DNA of 64,000 nucleotides. Source: Gallionellaceae bacterium. GTDB taxonomy: Bacteria > Pseudomonadota > Gammaproteobacteria > Burkholderiales > Thiobacillaceae. Position numbers and translations under genes: made by a program. Where the stretch lies: assembly GCA_028714735.1 (NCBI GenBank), contig JAQTLU010000010.1, forward strand, positions 1-64,000, in the 5' to 3' direction. Of the stretch, positions 16,783 through 26,818 are shown piece after piece. Under the pieces are notes generated by a model, which did no database searches, was not told where the DNA came from, and saw nothing but the letters and a program-made list of their open reading frames with translations. The stretch's first letter is position 1, and each line of letters begins with the position of its first letter.

Positions 16783-18711
16783 TCAGCGCCCGGGCCGCCG
16801 GTCGTCCCGGCCATCTTGATCCTGATTGCCCCGGCGGAACATCTGGTTCGCCGGTTTGCCGGGCAGCGACCGCTGCTCATCCCTTGAACGTTCCTGGCTG
16901 CGCACCGCCTCGCCCGGCGCATTCTGTTCGCCGCGACCGCGCCCAATCTCACGGGTTTGCCCTGTCTGCGGGGTCTCCCTTGGCGGCGGCGTTACCCGAA
17001 CGGGCTGTTGGGCTTCCCGAGCCGGCGGGGGTTGCCAAGACGGCGGGGCCTGACGTTCGACGCGAACCGGCGGTTCGGATGGCCTGTGGCTGGGGCCATC
17101 CCGCACCTCCACTGGCTGGGCGGGCGGCGCCGTCTGGGGCATCGTTTCCCGGTATCTGGGCGGCGGCGGCGGCCGTGGCCGCTCCTCGGCGCCTTGCTGG
17201 CCATAATCGGGCCGACGCATGCCGGAATCATCACGCTTCGTCGATGGCACGACCCGAACCGGGGTCTGCGGTACGGCCTTGACCGTGGGGCTGTCGTTGC
17301 GCCACGGCAAATTGCTTGCACGCGGCGCGCGGGTGCCTACCACCGGGCGGGTCTCGATAGCATGCGGTGGCCGGATGCCCTTGCGGGTGCCGACGGCCAC
17401 GCTTTCCGGACCGGGACGCACAGGAAAGGTGCCTTGCAGCCGGGTCATTTCCCGTATGTCGACCCGGTCCGCCAGCCCGATATGCTCATGAGGATGGCCG
17501 AATTGATCGCGCGGGGCATAGGCCACGGCCCGGGCAAGCCTGGAGTTCCGATAGACGATATTGCCCGGGTTCACCACCGCCCGGTCGTGGATCACGATAT
17601 TGTTGACGATATGAGGCCCATGCCAGCCGCCCCAGGAGGGTCTGCCGCGGAAGCCTGACCTGCCCCACCACGGGATGACCGGCTCGCCCCAGCCCAGCGA
17701 CACCCAGTACATCCCCGGCGTACCGATCCGCACCGCGATGTCATCCCCCGCCCAGAAAAAAGCCACCAGCGCCGGGGAGTAGACCGGTCGCTGCCGCACC
17801 ACCGGTCCAGGCGCCCAGCACCAGATGCCGTCGATGGCCAGCCAGCGGCCATAATGGAACGGCGCCCAGCCCCAGGGGGCATCGTCGATCCAGGTCCATT
17901 CGTAATAGGGGTCCCAGACCCAGGAACCGGTGCTGTAGGGCGCCCAGCCGCTGGGCACGCCGTCGGGGATCCAGATCGGGCCGTATTCGGGCACCACGCG
18001 CCAGTTGCCGTAATGGTCCAGTTCGTTGGCTCCATACACCCCCGGCGGCAGGTAGCGCGCGCTGACCGCATCGAGCAGGTCGTCGCTGCGGGCATAGTTC
18101 CAGTCGTCCCAACGGTCCGGTTCCGGCGCTACGTAGCTCTCCACCCTGACCGGGCTGCCGCCGCGCACGACGATTTCCTCGGACGCCAGGATGTCCATGG
18201 CCCGGCCACCGGCCGGAATCACCGTCGCCCGGCCGCCGCGACGGGTGACGAAGTGGGTGTCGCCATTGATGTCCAGGCGGTAGTAACCCTCATGGGCGAT
18301 GGTGAACACGGCATCGGGCGTGGCCACTTCCACGATCATGCCGGGATCGATCCGGTTCAGGTCCAGGGACACGCGGCCGGTCGTCACCCTGAACTGGAGA
18401 TAGTTATGCTCCTGGTTGACCAGGGCGATCTGGGTCAGCTCGTCGCCGCGGACAAAGGCACGGGCATCGATCTGCAATTCGAAGTTTGCCCCTTCTCCGG
18501 CATAGATTTCGTCGCCGATGGCAAGGGGGATGTTCGGCCGGGCCGCAAGCCAATCTTCGCCGCCCGAGCGCAGGAATGACACATCGCCGTCGAGATAACT
18601 CAGCCGCGGCGGGGTGATCGCCTGGGCGTCCTCGTAGTCGTCGGCCAGGACGGCGGCACCAGGCGCCAGCAGGAACAACAAAACGAGCAGGATTCTTTGC
18701 AGCAGCAGCAT
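16783..18711 (-). CDS. Exported FecR-domain/DUF6600-like protein with Pro/Arg-rich tail
   Basis: The 642-residue protein has a signal peptide (LLLQRILLVLLFLLAPGAAVLA). A FecR-like beta domain follows (RLSYLDGDVSFLRSGGEDW to TVIPAGGRAMDIL, about residues 30-190), then a Trp/Tyr/Gly-rich core with repeated W-x-P phrases (GPIWIPDGVPSGWAPY, WVWDPYYEWTWIDDAPWGWAPFHYG) typical of DUF6600 proteins. The last 200 residues are Pro/Arg/Gln-rich and probably disordered. I start at ATG 18711 because GGAGG lies five bases upstream; ATG 18723 has no ribosome site. The function of this family is unknown; an envelope or cell-surface role is likely. Confidence 0.82.
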   Translation of the reverse strand: MLLLQRILLVLLFLLAPGAAVLADDYEDAQAITPPRLSYLDGDVSFLRSGGEDWLAARPNIPLAIGDEIYAGEGANFELQIDARAFVRGDELTQIALVNQEHNYLQFRVTTGRVSLDLNRIDPGMIVEVATPDAVFTIAHEGYYRLDINGDTHFVTRRGGRATVIPAGGRAMDILASEEIVVRGGSPVRVESYVAPEPDRWDDWNYARSDDLLDAVSARYLPPGVYGANELDHYGNWRVVPEYGPIWIPDGVPSGWAPYSTGSWVWDPYYEWTWIDDAPWGWAPFHYGRWLAIDGIWCWAPGPVVRQRPVYSPALVAFFWAGDDIAVRIGTPGMYWVSLGWGEPVIPWWGRSGFRGRPSWGGWHGPHIVNNIVIHDRAVVNPGNIVYRNSRLARAVAYAPRDQFGHPHEHIGLADRVDIREMTRLQGTFPVRPGPESVAVGTRKGIRPPHAIETRPVVGTRAPRASNLPWRNDSPTVKAVPQTPVRVVPSTKRDDSGMRRPDYGQQGAEERPRPPPPPRYRETMPQTAPPAQPVEVRDGPSHRPSEPPVRVERQAPPSWQPPPAREAQQPVRVTPPPRETPQTGQTREIGRGRGEQNAPGEAVRSQERSRDEQRSLPGKPANQMFRRGNQDQDGRDDRRPGR

Positions 18712-18916
18712 GGCAGCCTCCATGGCTAATGTAACGCCCGTCGACGCATCCGGAAGGCCATCCAATTTATGGAACCCGGACCCTCGATCGCCGCGCGGTG
18801 TTTTTCTCTATAGCAGCGCTGGCTGGGCAAACTGTAACAACATGCTACAGAGGCATGACCACCCTACCCTAACCAGATTCCGGATAGCCACCGTTTTCAG
18901 GTGATAATCGCGCCCC

Positions 18917-20836
<1,920 letters not shown>

Positions 20837-20839
20837 CCG

Positions 20840-20860
20840 GGTGCTATACCGTATAGCACC
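20840..20860. repeat. 21-bp perfect palindrome upstream of tal
   Basis: Arms GGTGCTATAC (20840-20849) and GTATAGCACC (20851-20860) flank a single central C. It begins three bases after the yheS stop and ends 20 bases before the tal start. There is no T-run, so an operator or a processing hairpin is more likely than a terminator. Confidence 0.6.
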
Positions 20861-20880
20861 GCAACCGCACAGGAACCGCC

Positions 20881-21834
20881 ATGGCCAACCAGCTCGAACA
20901 ACTCCGGTCCATGACCGCCATCGTCGCCGACACCGGCGATATCGATGCCATCGCCCGGCATCGCCCGGATGACGCCACCACCAACCCCTCCCTGCTGCTC
21001 AAGGCGGCCGCCTCGCCGCGCTACGCCCCCCTGCTCGACGAGGCGGTGGCCTGGGCGCGCGGGCAAGGCGACGACCCCGCGCGTCGGCTCACCGACGCCC
21101 TCGACAGGCTGGCGGTGAACGCCGGGGTCGAGATACTCAAGCTGGTGCCCGACCGCGTATCCACCGAGGCCGATGCCCGGCTTTCCTTCGATACCGCCGC
21201 CACCGTGGCCAAGGCGCATCGGCTGATCGAACTGTATGACGCGGCCGGCATCGACCGCAAACGGGTGCTGATCAAGATCGCCTCGACCTGGGAAGGCATC
21301 CGGGCCGGAGAGATACTCGAACGCGAGGGCATCCACTGCAACCTAACCCTGCTGTTCGGGTTCGGCCAGGCGGTGGCCTGCGCCGAAGCCGGCGTCACCC
21401 TGATCTCGCCCTTCGTCGGCCGCATATTCGACTGGAGCAAGGCCCATGGCGGCTCCCCGACCCCGGCCCCCGAAGACGACCCCGGCGTGCGTTCGGTCCA
21501 GGCCATCTACCGCTATTTCAAGGAACACGGCTACGCCACCACGGTGATGGGCGCCTCCTTCCGCAACAAGGGCGAGATACTCGCCCTGGCCGGTTGCGAC
21601 CGTCTGACCATCAGCCCGGCCCTGATGGATGAACTGTCGGCCAGCGACGAACCGGTGCCGCGCCGGCTGGCCTACGACGGGCCTGTCCTGGCCCGCCCTG
21701 CCGCGATGACCGAGGCGGCTTTCCGCTGGGCTTTGAACGAGGACGCCATGGCCACGGAAAAACTGGCCGAAGGCATCCGCAGCTTCACGGCGGACCAGAT
21801 CAAGCTGGAAAAGACCCTGGCCGAACGGCTATAA
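20881..21834 (+). CDS. tal: Transaldolase
   Basis: The 317-residue enzyme moves a dihydroxyacetone unit between sugar phosphates in the non-oxidative pentose phosphate pathway. The Schiff-base Lys lies in [12 protein letters not shown], the N-terminal signature is [13 protein letters not shown], and [18 protein letters not shown] and [10 protein letters not shown] are conserved. Length is that of the TalB type. A palindrome lies between it and yheS, and a short hairpin lies between it and the next gene. Confidence 0.96.
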   Translation: MANQLEQLRSMTAIVADTGDIDAIARHRPDDATTNPSLLLKAAASPRYAPLLDEAVAWARGQGDDPARRLTDALDRLAVNAGVEILKLVPDRVSTEADARLSFDTAATVAKAHRLIELYDAAGIDRKRVLIKIASTWEGIRAGEILEREGIHCNLTLLFGFGQAVACAEAGVTLISPFVGRIFDWSKAHGGSPTPAPEDDPGVRSVQAIYRYFKEHGYATTVMGASFRNKGEILALAGCDRLTISPALMDELSASDEPVPRRLAYDGPVLARPAAMTEAAFRWALNEDAMATEKLAEGIRSFTADQIKLEKTLAERL

Positions 21835-21842
21835 GCCCCTGC

Positions 21843-21864
21843 CCTCTCCCCCGCAAGGGAGAGG
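21843..21864 (+). repeat. Hairpin that includes the ribosome site of the next gene
   Basis: CCTCTCCC (21843-21850) pairs perfectly with GGGAGAGG (21857-21864), and the second arm directly abuts the ATG at 21865. The only Shine-Dalgarno candidate is inside the stem. It may also be a weak end signal for tal, since a similar CTCTCCCnnnnGGGAGAG repeat is common between proteobacterial genes. Confidence 0.55.
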
Positions 21865-23109
21865 ATGCCGCGCATGATTACCTTGCTCAGACTCTTTCTT
21901 CTGGTCGTCTGGCTGGCGGTTCCGGTTACCGCACAGGCGGCGCCGTATGCCTGGACCCGGACCGGCACCGACGGCCAGACCGAGGTGCAGCTCTGGCTGT
22001 TCTGGTCGCTGCGCTGCCCGCATTGCCTGGAAGCACGGCCGGAGGTCATCGACATGGCCGCCAGACACCCCTGGCTGCACCTGCACGACCTGGAACTGAG
22101 CCAGCACCCGGACAACGTCGAGCGCTACGCGAGCATGGCCGCCAGCCTGGGCCAGGAGGCCCGCTCGGTGCCGGCGTTCATCTATTGCGGCCGCATGGAG
22201 GTGGGCTGGGACCGGGCAGAGACCAGCGGGACGGCCCTGCTGCGGGCGCTGGAGGCTTGCCGTTCAGGCAGCCCGGAGGTCGTCCAGGCCGGGACGCCCC
22301 TGCGTTTGCCCTGGCTGGGCGAGGTCGACCCCGATGCCTTCTCCCTGCCGGTCCTGACCGTGCTGATTGCCGGCATGGACGCCTTCAACCCCTGCGCCTT
22401 CTTCGTGCTGCTGTTCCTGCTTTCGCTCCTGGCACACCAGCACGACCGCCGGCGCATGCTGATCATCGGCGGGGTGTTCGTGCTGTTTTCGGGATTGATG
22501 TACTTTGCCTTCATGGCCGCCTGGCTGGGCCTGTTCCGGGTCATGGGCAGCCTGCCCTGGGTGACCGGCGCGGCGGGCGTCCTGGCCCTGTTCATCGGCG
22601 TGGTCAACGTGAAGGATTACTTCGCCTTCAAGGAGGGGCTCAGCCTGTCGATCCCGGAGGCGCGCAAGGCCGACATCTTCCAGCGCGGCCGCCGCATACT
22701 GGCCGCCGGCAGCCTGCCGGCCATGCTGGCCGCCACAATACTGCTGGCGGTCGCGGCAAACTTCTACGAACTCATCTGCACCGCCGGCTTCCCCATGGTC
22801 TACACCCGCCTGCTTACCCTGCACGCACCCGATCCGGCCAACCACTACCTCTACCTGACCCTGTACAACCTGATCTATGTCCTGCCGCTGCTGCTCATCG
22901 TGCTGGCCTTCGTGCGCACCATGGGCGCGCGCAAGCTGACCGAACGGGAGGGCCGCCTGCTCAAGCTGCTGTCGGGGCTGATGATGCTGGGGCTGGGCGT
23001 GTTGCTGCTGGTCGCGCCGGAGCGCTTGAGCAACCTGCTGGTCGCCTTCGCCCTGATCGCCGGGGCAGGTGGCCTGACCTGGCTGGCAGGCAGGCGGTCA
23101 GCAAGCTAA
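21865..23109 (+). CDS. Thioredoxin-fold protein fused to a DsbD/CcdA-like membrane domain
   Basis: The 414-residue protein has a signal peptide (LLRLFLLVVWLAVPVTAQA), a periplasmic thioredoxin-like domain with a CPHC motif (WSLRCPHC, about residues 50-55), then about seven hydrophobic segments. Within the membrane part, DAFNPCAFF and FYELICTAGFPMVY each carry one Cys in the positions expected for DsbD/CcdA-type electron carriers. It probably passes reducing power across the membrane to periplasmic thiols. ATG 21874 is an alternative start. Its ribosome site is buried in a hairpin. Confidence 0.82.
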   Translation: MPRMITLLRLFLLVVWLAVPVTAQAAPYAWTRTGTDGQTEVQLWLFWSLRCPHCLEARPEVIDMAARHPWLHLHDLELSQHPDNVERYASMAASLGQEARSVPAFIYCGRMEVGWDRAETSGTALLRALEACRSGSPEVVQAGTPLRLPWLGEVDPDAFSLPVLTVLIAGMDAFNPCAFFVLLFLLSLLAHQHDRRRMLIIGGVFVLFSGLMYFAFMAAWLGLFRVMGSLPWVTGAAGVLALFIGVVNVKDYFAFKEGLSLSIPEARKADIFQRGRRILAAGSLPAMLAATILLAVAANFYELICTAGFPMVYTRLLTLHAPDPANHYLYLTLYNLIYVLPLLLIVLAFVRTMGARKLTEREGRLLKLLSGLMMLGLGVLLLVAPERLSNLLVAFALIAGAGGLTWLAGRRSAS

Positions 23110-23723
23110 CTTGGCCGCGCCAAGCCGAGCAGGGCCTTTTTCAGGCTGACCTGGATCGGGTCTTCGCCCAGCCATATCCTGAGGATGGCCTGGTTGAAAC
23201 GCGCCCCTGGAATCCGGCCGAAGTCGCGCTCGCCGACGCGCACCTGGGTGCCCAGCCCGGGCAGATAATCGAACCGGATGACCGTCCCGGCGGACAATTC
23301 GTGAAGCTGGCGCAGGAGGCCGAGGAAGTGTTCCACGTCGGCATCGATCGCGGCCATCTCGGCCGGGCTGTTGTTGGCGATCAGGCCATTCTTCAGGGCC
23401 TCCAGGTTCTGCTCGGTGGTCACCCCGCGCAACAGGGTGATCTGCATCCGCCTGGGCTGGTCCTGGGCCAGGATGTCGCTGGCACTGTGAGCCTTTTCCG
23501 GCAGGTAGAGCGCCGCCACGTAGATATGGAAGCCCCATATGGTACGCAGGCCGGCGCCGTTGAGTTGCAGGTCATGCCCGGCCAGATTGGCATACTCCGC
23601 CACCGGCAGGCCATCCACGGCAACGTCCTGTCCGGATGCGGGGATGGCGAGCAGCAGGCAGGCGCAGGCCGGCAACCAGGCCCGGCGCACCCATTTCGAT
23701 CCTGCCTGCCACCGAAGCCACAT
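23106..23723 (-). CDS. Chalcone isomerase-like exported protein
   Basis: The 205-residue protein has a signal peptide (RRAWLPACACLLLAIPASG) and a chalcone-isomerase-like fold suggested by LNGAGLRTIWGFHIYVAALYLPEKAHSA split over the first half and FNQAILRIWLGEDPI near the end. Bacterial members are usually periplasmic and of unknown function. The start at ATG 23723 is tentative; upstream in-frame codons to 23861 lack a ribosome site and do not look like a signal peptide. Convergent with the DsbD-like gene, overlapping by four bases. Confidence 0.75.
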   Translation of the reverse strand: MWLRWQAGSKWVRRAWLPACACLLLAIPASGQDVAVDGLPVAEYANLAGHDLQLNGAGLRTIWGFHIYVAALYLPEKAHSASDILAQDQPRRMQITLLRGVTTEQNLEALKNGLIANNSPAEMAAIDADVEHFLGLLRQLHELSAGTVIRFDYLPGLGTQVRVGERDFGRIPGARFNQAILRIWLGEDPIQVSLKKALLGLARPS

Positions 23724-23873
23724 GGAAATTGCCTGCGAATACGATGAACCTATCGTAGCAAGAAATACCGCCATGACACCGGCCCGGGTCCGGCTTTCAT
23801 CCTGGATCCGAACGATGGCAAGCCCGATCCTGCCGCCCGGCATTACCTCGGCGGCTAGCAACCCCGCCGACGG

Positions 23874-24323
23874 CTAAGGCAGGGCGCGCGCGCTTCGCGA
23901 GTCCGGATCGACTTCGTAGCGTCGGCCGGTTTCGGTGACGATCTGCAGCTTGCCGTCCGGAGTCGCCGTCAGGCTCTTGATATGATCTTCCTGGACGTCG
24001 GTTTCGAGCCGGGAGTCGATCGGCCGGACATAAACCTTGAGCGTCCAGAGTCGGACGCCGGTGGTCGCATCGTAGGCCCCGAGCACGCCGGGCGCATGCT
24101 CGGGACCGGGCGTGGCCGTCTGGACGGTCGGTTCGTAGCGCACGGCACCGATCGTCACCGGAGCCACGTGGGGTACCCGAGGACGACTAGACATCAAACC
24201 TGACATGGGTTTCTCCTTTGCGGTGGGAGTCGGTGAAGGCGGGCCATCAGCCTCGCACGCCGACGCAGAGATCATTACCAGGGCGCTCAGTGCGAAGACC
24301 CCGCGATATGCGCCTGGGATCAT
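23874..24323 (-). CDS. Putative lipoprotein coupled to the M35-like protease gene
   Basis: The 149-residue protein starts with a lipoprotein-type signal (GVFALSALVMISASAC, lipobox Cys about residue 24). The mature part has beta-rich phrases such as LGAYDATTGVRLWTLKVYV and GKLQIVTETGRRYEV. No family is recognised. ATG 24323 overlaps the upstream stop codon as ATGA, so translation is coupled to the protease. The pairing suggests a partner, inhibitor or immunity role; that is inference. Confidence 0.65.
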   Translation of the reverse strand: MIPGAYRGVFALSALVMISASACEADGPPSPTPTAKEKPMSGLMSSRPRVPHVAPVTIGAVRYEPTVQTATPGPEHAPGVLGAYDATTGVRLWTLKVYVRPIDSRLETDVQEDHIKSLTATPDGKLQIVTETGRRYEVDPDSRSARALP

Positions 24324-25366
24324 TTGAGGACACTGTTCCGAATGCCCACGTCCACGGCGCCCGCGCAGTCGGCGGCGAAAAAAGCCCAGCTTTCCGCATT
24401 GGTGAGGCACGTGGCAGTACTGAAGTTGCTTCTTTCCGGTTTCATTCCCAGCGAGTTGTGGGCATAACGAACGTCGTCCGTAGCGAGTTCCACATGGGTC
24501 ATCTCGTGGACCAGGATGCGGGTCCAGTTCTTCTTGCCCGACAGCACGTTCTGGTCAGCGAAGAAGGCGCCTTCGATGTAGATGACCCGGATACCGTCGG
24601 TTGCGGCGGAACCTGGCGCTGCGGCGGCTTCGGACAGCCAGATATCATTTGTGCTATCCCCGCGTATGGCCGGGACGTCGGTCAGGATCACATGGCCTTT
24701 CGTCATGGCGACCGCAAGCTTCTTGAAGCCGGCGTTCAGCTTGGCGGCGATGGCGGCAAGCTCGGTCTCGCCCTGATTGTCCTCGTCGGCGAACCACCGC
24801 TTGATGATCTCGATTCCCTTGCCCTTGCCCTTGAGGCAGGCGCCGGCCACCACCATGGCCTTCTGGCACCAGGCGCCGCCCTCCTGCGTCGCCTTGGCCA
24901 GATTCTTCTTCGCATCACCGCTGAACTGCTCGGCCAGATCGCTCAAGCTGTCCTTGACGGTGAGGATATTCTTGTTGGAATAGGCATCTGCCGGCCATTC
25001 GCGCATCGTGGCGGGGGTGGACACGATCCATACCTGGTGCGAGCCCCAACTGGTCAGGCTGTAGGTATGGCGCAGCAGCTTCAGAGCGCCCAGCTTCCTG
25101 GCCGTCGCATCGTCGACTACCGCGCCGTTGGCGCCCCACGTGCCGGCGCCCACGATGAAGCCATCGCACTCCCTACCGCCCTTGCTGTCGGACTTGATCC
25201 GCTTGCGCAGGTCGTTGAGGCTGCTGCTCTTGCTCTTTGCCAAGCCATCCGGCTGCACCAGGCCACGCAAGCCCTTGATGACCCCGTCCCAGCCTTTCTC
25301 GCTGGAGAAAGACGCTGAAGCAAGGCCGGTTCTCGTGTCGGTATAAGCATCTGAGAAAAGCTTCAC
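24320..25366 (-). CDS. M35-like (aspzincin) zinc metallo-endopeptidase
   Basis: The 348-residue protein carries RILVHEMTHVELATDD, a zincin HExxH at residues 287-291. A nearby Asp in TDDVRY resembles the third ligand of the deuterolysin/lysine-specific endopeptidase (M35) group, and Tyr 301 fits the pattern. The first 150 residues (GFIVGAGTWGANGAVVDD and so on) match nothing I recognise, and no signal peptide is visible. GTG 25366 is chosen because a full AGGAGGT (25372-25378) lies six bases upstream and would be coding if ATG 25381 were used. Such cytosol-made zincins are often secretion-system effectors; no secretion genes are nearby. Confidence 0.75.
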   Translation of the reverse strand: MKLFSDAYTDTRTGLASASFSSEKGWDGVIKGLRGLVQPDGLAKSKSSSLNDLRKRIKSDSKGGRECDGFIVGAGTWGANGAVVDDATARKLGALKLLRHTYSLTSWGSHQVWIVSTPATMREWPADAYSNKNILTVKDSLSDLAEQFSGDAKKNLAKATQEGGAWCQKAMVVAGACLKGKGKGIEIIKRWFADEDNQGETELAAIAAKLNAGFKKLAVAMTKGHVILTDVPAIRGDSTNDIWLSEAAAAPGSAATDGIRVIYIEGAFFADQNVLSGKKNWTRILVHEMTHVELATDDVRYAHNSLGMKPERSNFSTATCLTNAESWAFFAADCAGAVDVGIRNSVLK

Positions 25367-25371
25367 TAGAT

Positions 25372-25378
25372 ACCTCCT
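25372..25378 (-). promoter_or_regulatory. Ribosome binding site that sets the M35-like protease start
   Basis: The strand-minus sequence AGGAGGT is a full-length Shine-Dalgarno placed six bases before GTG 25366. It falls inside the longer reading frame, so the shorter start is favoured. Confidence 0.7.
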
Positions 25379-25651
25379 CATAGTTGTTGTGAGGGCGAGA
25401 CGCGTATCGGCATGCCTGCATCCACCGAACTGCTTCAGCCCCGAGTACTTACCCTAGCCTATCAGAGGGCCGATAGCAGCACCAGCCGACAGCGCGTGGC
25501 CGGCCTGCGACGGCCGCGTCCAGGCCGGCGCAAGCAACTCCGGAACCGTGCCAGATGGCGGCATGGTTTTTCTGCTGCGGGGGTTTCCTCTATCATCGTC
25601 GGTTCCTGGCGCCAGGCGCCATTCGAACAAATCAGCCCGAGGTATCAACCC

Positions 25652-26815
25652 ATGCAGTCCAGCCCGAGAGAGATCGTCACCCCCTTCCGCCCGATACCGC
25701 TCGACGTGCCGGAGGGGATGAAGCCGAACGAGTTTTTCAACAGCACCGAGAACCTCAACGACCTGGTCCACAACAACGGCCTGCTGCAGACCCCGGAAGG
25801 CCTGCTGCTCTACCGCAAGGCGCTCGGCCACAGCAACGAGTTCGACACCTCGATCATCTACAACACCTCGCAAAGCACCCTCGACCCGCTCGGCCGGCCG
25901 GTGCGCCGCACCCAGGTGCCGGAATCGGTGAAGCATGTCTGGAACCGGATGAACCAGGTCATCATCGAGTACATGCTCGGGCAGTATCCCGACCCGGACC
26001 GCCATCTGGTCCTGGCCGGCGAGGCCAGTCTGGACGCCACCTGGTCGCTGACCTCGCCCGGAGTGCCCTCGATCCGCATGCTGCACAACCACTTCATCGT
26101 GTTCGACAAGACCCAACTCGCCGAGGCCCCCACTGCCGACGCCAGCAACCCCAACCTGACCGACGGCGGCCAGCATTCGTTGTTCCAGGCCCACATGCGC
26201 GAGGTCTATCGGGCCTTCTTCGACGAACTGGACCTGGAGATACTGCGCCCCTGTCAGGCCGGTTCCTGCAAGATCGCCCTCACCGGCTATCCTCAGGGCC
26301 TGCCCAGCTGGGAAGTGATCGGCGGCGCCGACGCGCTCAAGGAGGTCCGCTTCTGGAAGGAATACGACACCATCCTGAAGGGGTTCCTGGACTTCTACCG
26401 CACCTTCTTCGGCCAGGTTTCCACGCGCAACTCGCCAATGCCGCGCGATGTCTACTTCCCGGACCTGGTGGAAGCCAAGTTGCTGTTCAACAACGACCTG
26501 CTGAAGACCGCCAAGATGGTGCGCGACCGCTGCGTCCACGACGCCAAGTATGCCAACGCGATCCGCTGGCAGCCGGCCTTCAAGCAGCTGATCTACCGCA
26601 ACGACAAGGGCCAGCTGATCGTCACCATCAGCCAGAACTCGATCGGCAACGCCATCACCGAACTGCTCGGCGTGGTGGTCAAGCGCACCCCGGACGCCGA
26701 TGCCTATGGCGCCGCCGAACCGGCCCTGATCGAGAAGCTGCTCGAGGTGCGCCGGCGCCTGGTCGAGGCCGACCTCGGCACGAGCGTCGCGACGCCTTAC
26801 TGGGGTGCGGACTAG
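25652..26815 (+). CDS. Conserved protein of unknown function
   Basis: The 387-residue protein has no signal peptide or membrane segment. I do not recognise the family. Visible landmarks are MLHNHFIVFD (a histidine pair), GSCKIALTGYPQGLPSW, and a C-terminal stretch (QLIVTISQNSIGNAITELLG) that looks like a helical cap. ATG 25652 has GAGG nine bases upstream; the in-frame extension to 25412 reads Arg-rich low-complexity sequence and is rejected. The next gene begins four bases after its stop, so the two are probably co-expressed. Confidence 0.7.
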   Translation: MQSSPREIVTPFRPIPLDVPEGMKPNEFFNSTENLNDLVHNNGLLQTPEGLLLYRKALGHSNEFDTSIIYNTSQSTLDPLGRPVRRTQVPESVKHVWNRMNQVIIEYMLGQYPDPDRHLVLAGEASLDATWSLTSPGVPSIRMLHNHFIVFDKTQLAEAPTADASNPNLTDGGQHSLFQAHMREVYRAFFDELDLEILRPCQAGSCKIALTGYPQGLPSWEVIGGADALKEVRFWKEYDTILKGFLDFYRTFFGQVSTRNSPMPRDVYFPDLVEAKLLFNNDLLKTAKMVRDRCVHDAKYANAIRWQPAFKQLIYRNDKGQLIVTISQNSIGNAITELLGVVVKRTPDADAYGAAEPALIEKLLEVRRRLVEADLGTSVATPYWGAD

Positions 26816-26818
26816 GGC

